Below are positions 38,112-47,080 of a stretch of 64,000 nt of DNA, piece after piece. The DNA lies in assembly GCA_937890395.1 (NCBI GenBank), contig CALACK010000070.1:62001-126000 (forward strand), written 5' to 3'. How positions within the stretch are numbered: position 1 is the first letter of the stretch; every line of letters begins with the position of its first letter. Source of the DNA: an uncultured Acidimicrobiaceae bacterium. GTDB taxonomy: Bacteria; Actinomycetota; Acidimicrobiia; Acidimicrobiales; Ilumatobacteraceae. The notes beneath the pieces were generated by a model. The model made no database searches, was not told the origin of the DNA, and saw nothing but the letters and a program-made list of their open reading frames with translations. A program made the translations under genes and the position numbers.

Positions 38112-38687
38112 TTATGGGTGAATCGCACCACTAATGATTCGCTGTGCAATTTCGCCCATTTTGACTCGTTCTGTCATTGCAAGTTTCTGGATGAATGCAA
38201 AAGCATCGCTTTCACTCATCGCATATTTATCTAGCAAAATACCTTTAGCTCGGTCAACAAGTTTTCGTATCTCAAGTTGTGCACCAAGTGAAGCCACCTC
38301 ACCTGATAACGCCTGCATCTCGGCGAAACGCGCAATCGCCAACTCAATCGCCGGAACAAGGTCTGACTTTTGAAATGGCTTCACAAGGTACGCGAGAGCT
38401 CCTGCATCGCGCGCCTGCTCGATGACCTCACGCTGACTAAATGCTGTCAGCATCACAACGGGACAGATCTTTGTTTCTGAAATCAATTTCGCCGCTTCAA
38501 GTCCAGTCATCACCGGCATTTTGATATCCAAGATCACGACGTCTGGATTCATTTCTTTGACTAGTGCGACTGCTTCGTCACCGCGACCGCAATCGCCAAC
38601 GACTTCATATCCTTCTTCTTCTAGAATTTCACGCAGATCAAGACGGATTATCGCCTCATCTTCGGCGATCACTATTCGAGTCGTCAT
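38112..38687 (-). CDS. pdtaR: response regulator with ANTAR RNA-binding domain (PdtaR-like)
   Basis: The 191-residue protein has a receiver domain (residues 1-120: acidic pocket AEDEA, phospho-acceptor in VVILDIKMP, switch Lys in YLVKPF) and a C-terminal ANTAR domain (about 130-188: RKLVDRAKGILL and SESDAFAFIQKLAM). ANTAR proteins bind hairpins in mRNA and prevent transcription termination. The length and arrangement are those of actinobacterial PdtaR (Rv1626), which pairs with the sensor PdtaS; no kinase is next to it. It lies between polA and a small helical protein gene. Confidence 0.93.
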   Translation of the reverse strand: MTTRIVIAEDEAIIRLDLREILEEEGYEVVGDCGRGDEAVALVKEMNPDVVILDIKMPVMTGLEAAKLISETKICPVVMLTAFSQREVIEQARDAGALAYLVKPFQKSDLVPAIELAIARFAEMQALSGEVASLGAQLEIRKLVDRAKGILLDKYAMSESDAFAFIQKLAMTERVKMGEIAQRIISGAIHP

Positions 38688-38702
38688 TAAATTAAGCGCA
38701 AC

Positions 38703-38996
38703 TCAATTAATAAGTTTGTCAAGCAACTGATCTTGATGCACCTGATGATCGGCAATTGCTTTGAGTAAATGATCGCGATGACGTTGAATAACTTCGAGAT
38801 GCCGTTGTGCTTCATGATGTTCAAGTGCCGCATTTGGGGTTTCAGCAACCATCGCTCTGACTTCTTTATCGCGAGCGTCATCTAGGATAAATTCAAGTTG
38901 GTCATTTGTTATTCGCAATTCATCTTGCAACTCACGAATAGTCTGCGTTCCTCGACGTAGTCGTCTTTCAACGAAACGATCAGCGAAATTAGACAT
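38703..38996 (-). CDS. small helical protein of unknown function
   Basis: The ATG at 38996 gives a 97-residue, charged, nearly all-helical protein with likely coiled-coil character; the middle is rich in Glu, Asp and Arg and the end (KAIADHQVHQDQLLDKL) in His and Leu. A longer frame upstream would run into the tRNA gene, so it is rejected. It lies 15 bases upstream of the ANTAR regulator gene on the same strand and so is probably co-transcribed. I do not recognise a family; no catalytic motif is visible. It has amino-acid usage and codon pattern of a real gene. Confidence 0.65.
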   Translation of the reverse strand: MSNFADRFVERRLRRGTQTIRELQDELRITNDQLEFILDDARDKEVRAMVAETPNAALEHHEAQRHLEVIQRHRDHLLKAIADHQVHQDQLLDKLIN

Positions 38997-39037
38997 GGGC
39001 ACATATTTAAGTGTATTGAGAGAGAATTGCCGCAAAG

Positions 39038-39120
39038 TGCCCGAGATGGGAGTCGAACCCACACACCCTTTCAGATAACGGATTTTGAGTCCGTCGCGTC
39101 TGCCATTCCGCCACCCGGGC
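39038..39120 (-). tRNA. tRNA-Leu with anticodon CAA
   Basis: An 83-base class II cloverleaf: acceptor GCCCGGG with CTCGGGC, D arm with GGCAGACGC, anticodon stem ACGGA/TCCGT around loop CTCAAAA (anticodon CAA), a long variable arm, and T arm GTGGG TTCGACT CCCAT. Discriminator A, no encoded CCA. It reads UUG codons and stands alone between the small helical protein gene and fabD. Confidence 0.95.
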
Positions 39121-39255
39121 TTGCGCGTATATAGTACAGATTTTTAGTCGTTTTATTAGCCGGTTTATTAAATACAGACAGCACGCATCAGGTTCACAGC
39201 AACGACCTGATTTGCTTCTACTATGTACAGAACGATGAAGGGTTTTTAAAAGACG

Positions 39256-40431
39256 ATGCTTGCGTTCACCTTTCCCGGTCAAGGGTCACAGCGGCCTGGC
39301 ATGGGGCAACCTTGGGTTGGCCATGAGAGTTGGGATCTCGTTGATGAAGCATCAGAAATCGCAGGTCGCGATGTTGGTGCACTATTGCTTAGTGCAGACG
39401 CAGACACTTTAAAAGATACGCGCAACGCGCAGCTCACCACCTTTGTTTCAAGTTTGATGGTACTTGATGCAGTTGAACGTCTCGGCTTTGAGCCAAGCCT
39501 TTGCGCTGGTCATTCGCTCGGCGAATACACGGCACTAACCGCTAACGGCGCTCTCGGATTTGACGATGGGGTTCGACTGGTGATTGAACGGGCGGCGGCA
39601 ATGCATGAGGTCGGCCAAACATCGCCCGGAGTGATGTCTGCGGTACTCGGTCTCGAAGACGAAGATGTTGAAACTGCATGTCGTCGAGCTGATAGCGATG
39701 TTTGGATCGCAAACTTTAATGCCCCGGGCCAAGTAGTAATTGCCGGTTCATCTGAAGGTGTTGAACTCGCAAGTGTCCACGCCAAGCAAATGGGCGCGAA
39801 GCGGATTATGTCTTTGCCTGTATCTGGCGCGTTTCATACTCCATTTATGAGCGGAGCACGTGATCGATTGCGCGAAGCGATCGCGGCGGCCAAACCACGT
39901 GATAGTGATGTGCCGATCGTCTCGAATGTCGATGCCAAGGCACACAATCTCGGTGAGGAGTGGTCGACACTTTTGTCTGCACAGTTGTCAAGCCCTGTTC
40001 GTTGGCGGCAATGTTTATTGACTATGTCAGAAAATGGTATTCGAAATTTTATTGAACTCGGGCCAGGTGGTGTACTGACTGGCATGGCGAAGCGAACTCT
40101 CACTACCGCACGCACACTTAGTATTTCGACCCCTGATGAACTTAACAAACTAATCGAATGGATCGGTGAATCAGCCAAACCAAACCCAATGTTGTATGAA
40201 GGTGAACACCTATTTGCTGTTGAACGACTTGTCGTTAGCCCGAGTGCTGGCGTTTTCACTCCAAAGAATTCTCTAGCCGACGGTACGCGAATTAGCGTTG
40301 GTGATGTGTTGGGGATGGTCGGAGATCATGAAGTTCGATCACTATTTGACGGCGTGTTGCAAAACTTCATTAGCGTTGAGGGTGAACGGGTCACTGCGCA
40401 TCAGCCAATCGCTTGGCTCCGGACTATTTAG
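39256..40431 (+). CDS. fabD: malonyl-CoA:ACP transacylase with extra C-terminal lipoyl/biotinyl-like domain
   Basis: Residues 1 to about 310 are a complete FabD, which moves malonyl groups from CoA to ACP: FPGQGSQ, the nucleophile in AGHSLGEYTAL, the catalytic His in SGAFHTPFM, and the GPGGVL region. Residues about 326-391 are an extra all-beta segment with the spacing of a biotinyl/lipoyl barrel: SPSAGVF, then ISVGDVLGMVGDHEV, then FDGVLQNF and ITAHQPIAWL-like ending. At the place of the modified lysine (MKM) there is MVG, so it should not be biotinylated. Ordinary FabD is about 310 residues. It heads the fab operon. Confidence 0.93.
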   Translation: MLAFTFPGQGSQRPGMGQPWVGHESWDLVDEASEIAGRDVGALLLSADADTLKDTRNAQLTTFVSSLMVLDAVERLGFEPSLCAGHSLGEYTALTANGALGFDDGVRLVIERAAAMHEVGQTSPGVMSAVLGLEDEDVETACRRADSDVWIANFNAPGQVVIAGSSEGVELASVHAKQMGAKRIMSLPVSGAFHTPFMSGARDRLREAIAAAKPRDSDVPIVSNVDAKAHNLGEEWSTLLSAQLSSPVRWRQCLLTMSENGIRNFIELGPGGVLTGMAKRTLTTARTLSISTPDELNKLIEWIGESAKPNPMLYEGEHLFAVERLVVSPSAGVFTPKNSLADGTRISVGDVLGMVGDHEVRSLFDGVLQNFISVEGERVTAHQPIAWLRTI

Positions 40432-40440
40432 GGCTCATCA

Positions 40441-41391
40441 ATGCCGAAGATTCCAAATTCTGCTGTCAATGGTGTAATCACAGGCTGGGGTCGAGCGTTA
40501 CCAGAGAAGGTCGTGACGAACGCAGACCTTGCCAAAACCCTTGATACATCTGATGAGTGGATAATCGAACGCACCGGAATCGAACGACGACATATTGGTG
40601 GCTCGACAGCAAGCCTGTCAATTGAGTCAGGGCGTAAAGCAATTGAAATGTCAGGCGTTGACCCGTCAACAATTGACGCTTTAATTCTTTCAACCACTAC
40701 CCCAGACCGAACGGTGCCAGCAACGAGTGCCGCAGTGCAACACGGGCTTGGTCTGCGATGCGGAGCGTTCGATGTGAACGCCGCCTGTTCAGGTTTTGTT
40801 TACGCACTCGTCGCGGGCCACGGACTTCTGGCGATCGGATTGAAAAGAGTTTTAATTATTGGCACCGACACTCTTTCACGAATCACAGATTGGACAGATA
40901 GAAACACAGCCATTCTTTTTGCTGATGGATCAGGCGCAGCCGTTCTTGAATCTGTTGATGGACCCGGTCAATTATTGGGTTGGGATATCGATGCTGACGG
41001 CTCGTTAGAAGATCTTCTTTACGCCGAAATCGGCGGAACATTAAAGATGGAAGGCAAAGAAGTTTTTCGCCGCGCTGTACGAATCATGGTTGACTCTGCA
41101 GAAAAATCCTTAGCGGCCGCGGGTTTGACATCAAATGACATCACACTTGTCGCACCTCACCAAGCCAACGTTCGCATCATTGAGGCAGCGTGCAAGCGAC
41201 TAAATATTCCAATGAGCAAAGTCTCGTGGGTTGGCAACGAGAGCGGAAATACATCGTCGGCTTCTATCCCACTGGCATTATTTGAGGCTGCGGATACGAA
41301 TCGTCTTAAGACTGGTGACAACGTATTGCTGGTTGGCTTCGGAGCAGGTATGACTGCTGCCAGTGCAATCATAAAATGGAAGCAACCATGA
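40441..41391 (+). CDS. fabH: 3-oxoacyl-ACP synthase III
   Basis: The 316-residue condensing enzyme starts fatty acid synthesis by joining an acyl-CoA primer with malonyl-ACP. The catalytic triad is visible: Cys in NAACSGF, His in APHQANVRI and Asn in GNESGNTSS. The C-terminal GFGAGMTA is typical. It starts nine bases after fabD and overlaps fabG by four bases. Confidence 0.96.
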   Translation: MPKIPNSAVNGVITGWGRALPEKVVTNADLAKTLDTSDEWIIERTGIERRHIGGSTASLSIESGRKAIEMSGVDPSTIDALILSTTTPDRTVPATSAAVQHGLGLRCGAFDVNAACSGFVYALVAGHGLLAIGLKRVLIIGTDTLSRITDWTDRNTAILFADGSGAAVLESVDGPGQLLGWDIDADGSLEDLLYAEIGGTLKMEGKEVFRRAVRIMVDSAEKSLAAAGLTSNDITLVAPHQANVRIIEAACKRLNIPMSKVSWVGNESGNTSSASIPLALFEAADTNRLKTGDNVLLVGFGAGMTAASAIIKWKQP

Positions 41392-42092
41392 GCCGTGTTG
41401 TACTAATTACCGGTGGTTCAAAAGGAATCGGACTCGCGTGTGCTCAGCATTTTGCAAATCTAGGTGACAAAGTCGCAATTACTTATAACAACACGAAACC
41501 AACGAGTGATTTTTTTGCGGTCAGATGTGATGTAACTTCGCAGGCCGAAGTTGATGCCGCATTTGCAGCCGTCGAAGAAAAATTTGGCACGGTTCAAGTT
41601 CTTGTCTCAAATGCGGGTGTCACTAAAGATTTGCTTCTGCTTCGAATGAATGAGAGCGATTTCACTTCGGTGATTGATGCGAATTTAACTGGGGCATATC
41701 GAGTGTGCAAACGCGCCACTCAAGGAATGCTGAGGGCAAGATCTGGTCGGATCATTTTGATGTCTTCAGTTGTCGGTCTGCTTGGTTCAGCAGGTCAGGC
41801 AAATTATGCCGCTTCTAAATCGGGCTTGGTTGGTCTCGCCCGCTCGCTAGCGCGAGAACTTGGGTCGCGTTCGATAACCGTGAATGTGGTCGCACCTGGT
41901 CCTGTTGAAACAGATATGACGGCTGCGCTAACTGATGAACAACGCGCAAAAATGATCGATGCGGTACCTCTTGGTCGCACAGCGACCCCCCAAGAAATTG
42001 CAGGCGTGGTTGCCTTTCTTGCATCCGCAGATGCCGCATACATCACGGGTGCAGTAATACCAGTGGATGGCGGATTAGGCATGGGGCACTAG
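41388..42092 (+). CDS. fabG: 3-oxoacyl-ACP reductase
   Basis: The 234-residue short-chain dehydrogenase reduces 3-ketoacyl-ACP with NADPH. It has the glycine motif TGGSKGIG, SNAG, the catalytic Ser in LMSSVVG, and YAASK (Tyr and Lys). The ATG at 41388 overlaps the fabH stop as ATGA; the ATG at 41376 would extend into fabH and is less likely. It is followed after nine bases by the ACP gene. The position between fabH and acpP makes FabG rather than another SDR the best call. Confidence 0.94.
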   Translation: MSRVVLITGGSKGIGLACAQHFANLGDKVAITYNNTKPTSDFFAVRCDVTSQAEVDAAFAAVEEKFGTVQVLVSNAGVTKDLLLLRMNESDFTSVIDANLTGAYRVCKRATQGMLRARSGRIILMSSVVGLLGSAGQANYAASKSGLVGLARSLARELGSRSITVNVVAPGPVETDMTAALTDEQRAKMIDAVPLGRTATPQEIAGVVAFLASADAAYITGAVIPVDGGLGMGH

Positions 42093-42101
42093 ACTTCTCG
42101 C

Positions 42102-42341
42102 ATGGACCAACAACTATTTGATCGATTTAAAAAATGTGCAGTTGATGTTTTGGCGGTTGATGCTGGCAAAGTGTTACTTGAGGCAAAATTTAAAGAAGAC
42201 CTAGGCTCAGACAGTCTTGACCTCGTTGAGTTTGTGATGGCACTCGAAGAAGAATTCGGTATATCAGTACCGGAGAGCGATCTTGAAGGTGTCGACACAG
42301 TCGGCAAAGCGTTCGATCTCGTTACTTCGAAAGTCTCCTGA
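42102..42341 (+). CDS. acpP: acyl carrier protein
   Basis: The 79-residue acidic helical protein carries growing acyl chains on a 4'-phosphopantetheine arm. The attachment serine is in [11 protein letters not shown], and the following helix with [12 protein letters not shown] is typical. The N-terminus has a cysteine ([10 protein letters not shown]) that is uncommon but harmless. It lies between fabG and fabF in the fatty acid operon. Confidence 0.95.
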   Translation: MDQQLFDRFKKCAVDVLAVDAGKVLLEAKFKEDLGSDSLDLVEFVMALEEEFGISVPESDLEGVDTVGKAFDLVTSKVS

Positions 42342-42360
42342 TTTTCTAAAGCCTTAATTT

Positions 42361-43548
42361 ATGCAAGGAGCAGGACATCGAGTTGCGATAACGGGCTATG
42401 GCGTTGTAGCACCTTGTGGCATCGGTAAACAGAACTTTTGGAAGGGACTTCTTGGTCCCGGTTTGAGCGGTTCGCATACTGTTGAAATTGAAAATTGGGA
42501 CGCGACACCTTACTTCGCCGGTCCAAAAGAACTTCGCCGTGCGGATCGATGTGAGCAATATGCTCTTGCAGCCGCACATGAAGCACTTACACAGTCCGGC
42601 GATCTGCCTTACGATCGCGGACGTATCGGCACGATCTTCGGTACCGGTATTGGAGGTTTACGCACTCTAGAAGGTCAGGTTGAAGTTCGAGTCGCAAAAG
42701 GCAAAGAACGAGTCTCGCCATTCTTGGTTCCAATGATGATGTCGAATGCGTCTGGTGCAGCAATTTCGATGCGGCACGGCTTTCGGGGTCCTGCTGAAAC
42801 AATTTGCACAGCGTGTGCTGCTGCTACACATGCACTTGGTTACGCCGCGCGACAAATTTCATGGGGAATGTGCGATGCAGTTATTTCAGGCGGTTCAGAA
42901 TCGGCAGCAACAATTACTGCGGTTGCAGGTTTTGAAAATATGACGGCATTGTCAACTTCGATGGTTAGTAAACCTTTCGACGCAACTCGAGATGGTTTCA
43001 TTTTTGGCGAAGGCGCAGCCGTCTTCGTGCTCGAGCGACTTGATTTAGCAATCAAACGCGGGGCAAAAATTCTTGGTGAGATTGTCGGTGCAGGTAGCAA
43101 CGCCGATGCCCACCACATCACTGCACCGTCGCCAGGTGGCGTTGGAGCAGCGGCATGTATGCAACTTGCGCTAACCGATGCTGACTTATCACCACAAGAC
43201 ATCAAACAAGTCAATGCACACGGAACCTCGACGCCATTAAATGACGCTGCCGAAGCGCAAGCAGTGTCGAAGATTTTCGGAAAGACCTATCCACCGATGA
43301 CCTCAATCAAAGGTGTGACTGGTCATCCACTTGGCGCAGCTGGGGCTCTTGAAGCGGCCGCAGTATTGCTTTCCTTTGAGCATCAATTGATTCCACCAAC
43401 TGCTAACACAACTGTCGTTGATTCTGAAATGGCGATTGACGTCGTCATCGGTAAGCCACGTGAGTGGGAGCCAGGCCCGACAATTTCAAACAATTTTGGT
43501 TTCGGTGGCCATAACGGCTCAATAATTATTTCGCCTTATCTAGATTAA
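42361..43548 (+). CDS. fabF: 3-oxoacyl-ACP synthase II
   Basis: The 395-residue condensing enzyme elongates acyl-ACP. The active-site residues are seen: Cys in ICTACAAATHALG, His in NAHGTSTPLND, Lys/His in SIKGVTGHPLGAAGA, and the glycine-rich end NNFGFGGHNGS. Length is a little short of the usual 410, mainly at the N-terminus, where the family's RRVVVTG start is VAITGYG. It ends the plus-strand fab operon and converges on fabZ with four bases between stops. Confidence 0.95.
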   Translation: MQGAGHRVAITGYGVVAPCGIGKQNFWKGLLGPGLSGSHTVEIENWDATPYFAGPKELRRADRCEQYALAAAHEALTQSGDLPYDRGRIGTIFGTGIGGLRTLEGQVEVRVAKGKERVSPFLVPMMMSNASGAAISMRHGFRGPAETICTACAAATHALGYAARQISWGMCDAVISGGSESAATITAVAGFENMTALSTSMVSKPFDATRDGFIFGEGAAVFVLERLDLAIKRGAKILGEIVGAGSNADAHHITAPSPGGVGAAACMQLALTDADLSPQDIKQVNAHGTSTPLNDAAEAQAVSKIFGKTYPPMTSIKGVTGHPLGAAGALEAAAVLLSFEHQLIPPTANTTVVDSEMAIDVVIGKPREWEPGPTISNNFGFGGHNGSIIISPYLD

Positions 43549-43552
43549 TTCT

Positions 43553-43981
43553 TCAGGCATCAACGATTACGAAAAATAATTCGCATTGGCATGCGACTTC
43601 ACCATTAACTGTTGCTTCGCCCGAACCTTTACCTGCTCTTGCCGAAATTCGAGTCAGAGTGATCGACATCTCAAGGGTGTCACCAGGAATCACCTGTCGG
43701 CGAAAACGCGCTGAATCAATACCACCAAACAGCGGCAACTTATTCGCAAACTTTGCATCGCTAAGAATTGCTATTGCACCTACTTGAGCAATGGCCTCAC
43801 ACATCAAAACCCCCGGTAATGTTGGTCGCCCTGGAAAGTGCCCAACAAAAAAATCCTCTTCGCCGGTTAGTCGCCAAATACCAGACGCGCTCTGACCAGG
43901 GTCTAGCGCGGTGACTTGATCCACGAAGAGAAATGGCGCTCGATGCGGAATAATCGAAGAAGGTTCTGGAAACTGGCTCAC
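43553..43981 (-). CDS. fabZ: 3-hydroxyacyl-ACP dehydratase, FabZ-like
   Basis: The 142-residue hotdog protein removes water from 3-hydroxyacyl-ACP. The FabZ signature is complete: IPHRAPFLFVD near the start, GHFPGRPTLPGVLMCEAIAQ with the catalytic His and Glu, and FRRQVIPGD. It completes the elongation cycle but sits on the opposite strand to the fab operon. Its start overlaps the stop of bcp? No: bcp lies downstream on the same strand, and the fabZ start at 43981 overlaps the bcp stop at 43978 by four bases, so bcp is upstream. Confidence 0.93.
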   Translation of the reverse strand: MSQFPEPSSIIPHRAPFLFVDQVTALDPGQSASGIWRLTGEEDFFVGHFPGRPTLPGVLMCEAIAQVGAIAILSDAKFANKLPLFGGIDSARFRRQVIPGDTLEMSITLTRISARAGKGSGEATVNGEVACQCELFFVIVDA

Positions 43982-44430
43982 TTCTCGAGAGCCTTTAGAA
44001 GATTCTTAGGCGTGTCTTTCGGCGAGATTTTGTACCACGCTTGTTCGATTTTGCCTTTTTCATCGATCAAAAATGCCGACCTTACAATACCCATATATTC
44101 GCGACCATACATTGACTTCTTTTGCCAAACTTTGAACGACTTGGCAACGACATGTTCTGTGTCAGCAAGCAGTGTGAAGCCGAGGTCAAATTTTTTATCA
44201 AACTTAAGTTGTTTAGTTGAGTCATCAGGACTAATACCGATTATCGCTGTTTTGCCAATTAGTTTACGAAGATCCCTCAACAAACAAGATTGCTCAGTGC
44301 ACCCAGGCGTGTCTGCCTTTGGGTAAAAATAAACCAAAACTTTCTGTTTTGGAAAATCTTTCAGAGATACTTTTTTCTCGTGTTGGTCAAGTAGCGAAAT
44401 CGCAGGCGCCTTATCTCCAACTTTCAACAT
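43978..44430 (-). CDS. bcp: thiol peroxidase of the BCP/PrxQ family
   Basis: The 150-residue peroxiredoxin reduces hydroperoxides. The peroxidatic cysteine is in the motif ADTPGCTEQSC and a second cysteine five residues on can act as resolving residue, the usual PrxQ arrangement. The thioredoxin-like fold is visible from VYFYPKA and the C-terminal YGREYMGIVRSAFLID. It is upstream of fabZ with a four-base overlap and ten bases downstream of trpA, so it may ride on the trp transcript. Confidence 0.94.
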   Translation of the reverse strand: MLKVGDKAPAISLLDQHEKKVSLKDFPKQKVLVYFYPKADTPGCTEQSCLLRDLRKLIGKTAIIGISPDDSTKQLKFDKKFDLGFTLLADTEHVVAKSFKVWQKKSMYGREYMGIVRSAFLIDEKGKIEQAWYKISPKDTPKNLLKALEK

Positions 44431-44439
44431 ATTGATAAT

Positions 44440-45246
44440 TTAGCGTGCCGCAATACTCTGGCTATCAAGCGCGAGTCGAACCTCTGCAACATAATTGCCC
44501 ACAGCGTCGGGCCCATCATCTAGTAACCGTCGTACTACAGAAGCACCTTGAATCACCCCATCCGCCACGACACACGCTTGCTGTGCTTGCTGAGCATTAG
44601 AAACACCCACGCCGACCAAAACTGGCACATCAGTAATCTTTTTTAACCGAGTCGCCATTGATATCGCGGTCGTAGCCAATTCTGCTCGCTCACCAGTAAC
44701 ACCCAACAAACCTACGGCATATACGAAACCACGAGTACGCGCTACCACACGAGGCAATCGCTGGTCTGGTGCAGTCGGGGCCGCAAGCATAATTGTTTCG
44801 ATACTGGCTTTATCAGCCTCTTCACACCAAGGACCTGATTCTTCGAGCGGTAGGTCCGGAACAATCGCAGCAACTACACCCGCATCACATAATGCGTTTG
44901 CGAACCGTTCGTGTCCGGCGCGAAACACGGTGTTGTAGTAGCACATCACAATCAGCGGAATCTGCACATCGACAGTTCGTAATTCATTAAAAATCGAAGT
45001 TGGCGTTGCACCGTCACGCAATGCTTTTTCAGAAGCTTGTTGAATCACCGGGCCATCCATGACTGGGTCGGAAAACGGGATTCCGATCTCAACTGCGTCA
45101 GCGCCATTGGCAGCCGCAGCCCGAATCGCGTCAATCCAACCTGTAAGTCCACCAGTTATATACGGCACGAGAATTTTTCGCGAGGATGAACGCGCACCGC
45201 GTAATCGCGATTCAAGGGCGCCAAAACTAGACCGTTCAGTATTCAT
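44440..45246 (-). CDS. trpA: tryptophan synthase alpha chain
   Basis: The 268-residue TIM barrel cleaves indole-3-glycerol phosphate to indole, which passes to TrpB. Catalytic Glu in AVEIGIPFSDP and Asp in the strand VAAIVPDLPLEES are visible, as is GVGVSNAQQAQ for phosphate. The usual LADGP is VMDGP, a mild change. It overlaps the trpB stop by one base. Confidence 0.95.
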   Translation of the reverse strand: MNTERSSFGALESRLRGARSSSRKILVPYITGGLTGWIDAIRAAAANGADAVEIGIPFSDPVMDGPVIQQASEKALRDGATPTSIFNELRTVDVQIPLIVMCYYNTVFRAGHERFANALCDAGVVAAIVPDLPLEESGPWCEEADKASIETIMLAAPTAPDQRLPRVVARTRGFVYAVGLLGVTGERAELATTAISMATRLKKITDVPVLVGVGVSNAQQAQQACVVADGVIQGASVVRRLLDDGPDAVGNYVAEVRLALDSQSIAAR

Positions 45247-46436
45247 CAGCCGGGCGATTCACCCAAGATTGACATCATCTGTGCAACATCTTTATCGCCT
45301 CTACCTGACAGATTCATCAGCACTGTTTGCCCTTGAATCTTTGGAGATTCTTTTGTGATCCACGCAACTGCGTGAGCACATTCAAGCGCAGGGATAATTC
45401 CTTCAGTTCGTGCCAGCAACTGAAAGCCTGCGATCACTTCTTCGTCGGTGACGCTTGGATACTCAGCACGACCAACAGAAGCCAAATACGAATGCTCAGG
45501 GCCAACACCCGGATAATCAAGCCCAGCACTAATCGAGTGAGCCTCTTGAACTTGACCGTGTTCATCTTGCATCAAGTAACTCTTCATACCGTGCACAACA
45601 CCTGGCACACCGCGACCAACAGCCGCACCACCAGCAGGCTCAACGCCGATCAAGCGTGTGTCCGCATCAATAAAACCTGAGAAGATACCCATTGCGTTTG
45701 AGCCCCCGCCAACGCACGCCACAACAACATTCGGATCTTGACCATCAAACATCACATTAAATTGATTACGTGCTTCTTTGCCGATCACACTTTGAAACTG
45801 ACGAACCATAAAAGGATACGGATGCGGACCCATCACTGAGCCGATTGCGTAATAACTTGACTCAACAGTTGCAACCCAATCACGCATTGCTTCATTGACT
45901 GCATCTTTTAACGTTCGGCTACCTGAGTTGACAGCTTCAACTTGGGCGCCAAGAAGTTTCATGCGAAAAACATTAAGTGATTGTCTTTCAACATCGACGG
46001 CACCCATGTAGACCTTGCACTCAAGACCAAGTAATGCTGCAGCAGTTGCAGATGCAACGCCATGTTGACCAGCGCCCGTCTCTGCAATAATTCGCTTTTT
46101 ACCCATTCGCTTTGCCAGCAAGGCTTGACCAAGCACACTATTTATTTTGTGTGAGCCGGTGTGATTTAGGTCTTCACGTTTAAGAACCAAACGGATACCA
46201 AGTTGCGCGCCAAGATTATGACACTCGGTCAATATCGAAGGTCGTCCTGCATACTCGCGCAATAGATCATCTAGTTCAGTTCTAAAAACAGTGTCATTCC
46301 ATGCAGCATCAAAGGCCGCTTCTAACTCTTGGCATGCAGGCACTAGAGTTTCCGGTACAAATCTTCCACCAAAATCACCAAACCTGCCGTCAGGACCCGG
46401 AGTGAGTAATTCGCGAGTTACGAATTTGCTAGTCAT
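45246..46436 (-). CDS. trpB: tryptophan synthase beta chain
   Basis: The 396-residue PLP enzyme joins indole and serine. PLP lysine in [23 protein letters not shown], the phosphate-binding [10 protein letters not shown] and the C-terminal LSGRGDKD are all seen, so it is the standard TrpB1 type. The upstream trpF is separated by 41 bases. Confidence 0.97.
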   Translation of the reverse strand: MTSKFVTRELLTPGPDGRFGDFGGRFVPETLVPACQELEAAFDAAWNDTVFRTELDDLLREYAGRPSILTECHNLGAQLGIRLVLKREDLNHTGSHKINSVLGQALLAKRMGKKRIIAETGAGQHGVASATAAALLGLECKVYMGAVDVERQSLNVFRMKLLGAQVEAVNSGSRTLKDAVNEAMRDWVATVESSYYAIGSVMGPHPYPFMVRQFQSVIGKEARNQFNVMFDGQDPNVVVACVGGGSNAMGIFSGFIDADTRLIGVEPAGGAAVGRGVPGVVHGMKSYLMQDEHGQVQEAHSISAGLDYPGVGPEHSYLASVGRAEYPSVTDEEVIAGFQLLARTEGIIPALECAHAVAWITKESPKIQGQTVLMNLSGRGDKDVAQMMSILGESPG

Positions 46437-46477
46437 GTCTCACAACTTAACTGTTAGAGGAGCTCAATTGCCTTACA

Positions 46478-47080
46478 TTAACGAACTGCTCGTGCATTCG
46501 TGATGAAATCTCTCAACTTGATTCTGTCTTTTATTCCTGGAGAGATTTCTACACCAGAACTTACGTCAACTCCCCATGGCGACACAGCTCTGATTGAATC
46601 AGCGACATTAGCAACTGTTAATCCACCTGACAAAATGACCTTTAATGCTTTTGGAAGTTGCTCTAACAAAGCTAAGTCATAACCCGTACCAGTGCCCGGG
46701 TGCGCCGAATCTACCAAGACCATCTCGGTGCCGTAGCTATTAGAACTAGACGCTTCCGCCGATCCTGCAATCACCGATTTAGCAACCCATCGAACTTCGG
46801 CACTAACTTCGGCGACTTGCGCCCTTGATTCGTGACCATGAAGTTGAGCGCCCACCAACCCAGCTTCGTGCACGGTGTCAATCACATGTCGAGAATCTTG
46901 ATCACGGAAAACACCAATTGTTAAAATATTTGAAGGCAATTGATTGACAATTTCTCGTACTGCGTCCGTAGAAATCTTTCGCGGTGATTCTGCAAATAAA
47001 AAACCTAAAGCGTCTGCTCCAAATGCGACTGCATCTAATGCATCTTGGGTGTTAGTGATTCCGCAGATTTTGATAAACAT
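46478..47080 (-). CDS. trpF: phosphoribosylanthranilate isomerase
   Basis: The 200-residue protein isomerises N-(5-phosphoribosyl)anthranilate. It has the catalytic cysteine in IKICGITN, VGAQLHGHES (the QLHG motif), LVDSAHPGTG with the aspartate, and VILSGGLTVANV. It starts directly at the base next to the trpC stop. Many actinobacteria (Streptomyces, Mycobacterium) lack trpF and use the HisA-like PriA, so a real trpF is informative for the lineage. Confidence 0.94.
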   Translation of the reverse strand: MFIKICGITNTQDALDAVAFGADALGFLFAESPRKISTDAVREIVNQLPSNILTIGVFRDQDSRHVIDTVHEAGLVGAQLHGHESRAQVAEVSAEVRWVAKSVIAGSAEASSSNSYGTEMVLVDSAHPGTGTGYDLALLEQLPKALKVILSGGLTVANVADSIRAVSPWGVDVSSGVEISPGIKDRIKLRDFITNARAVR

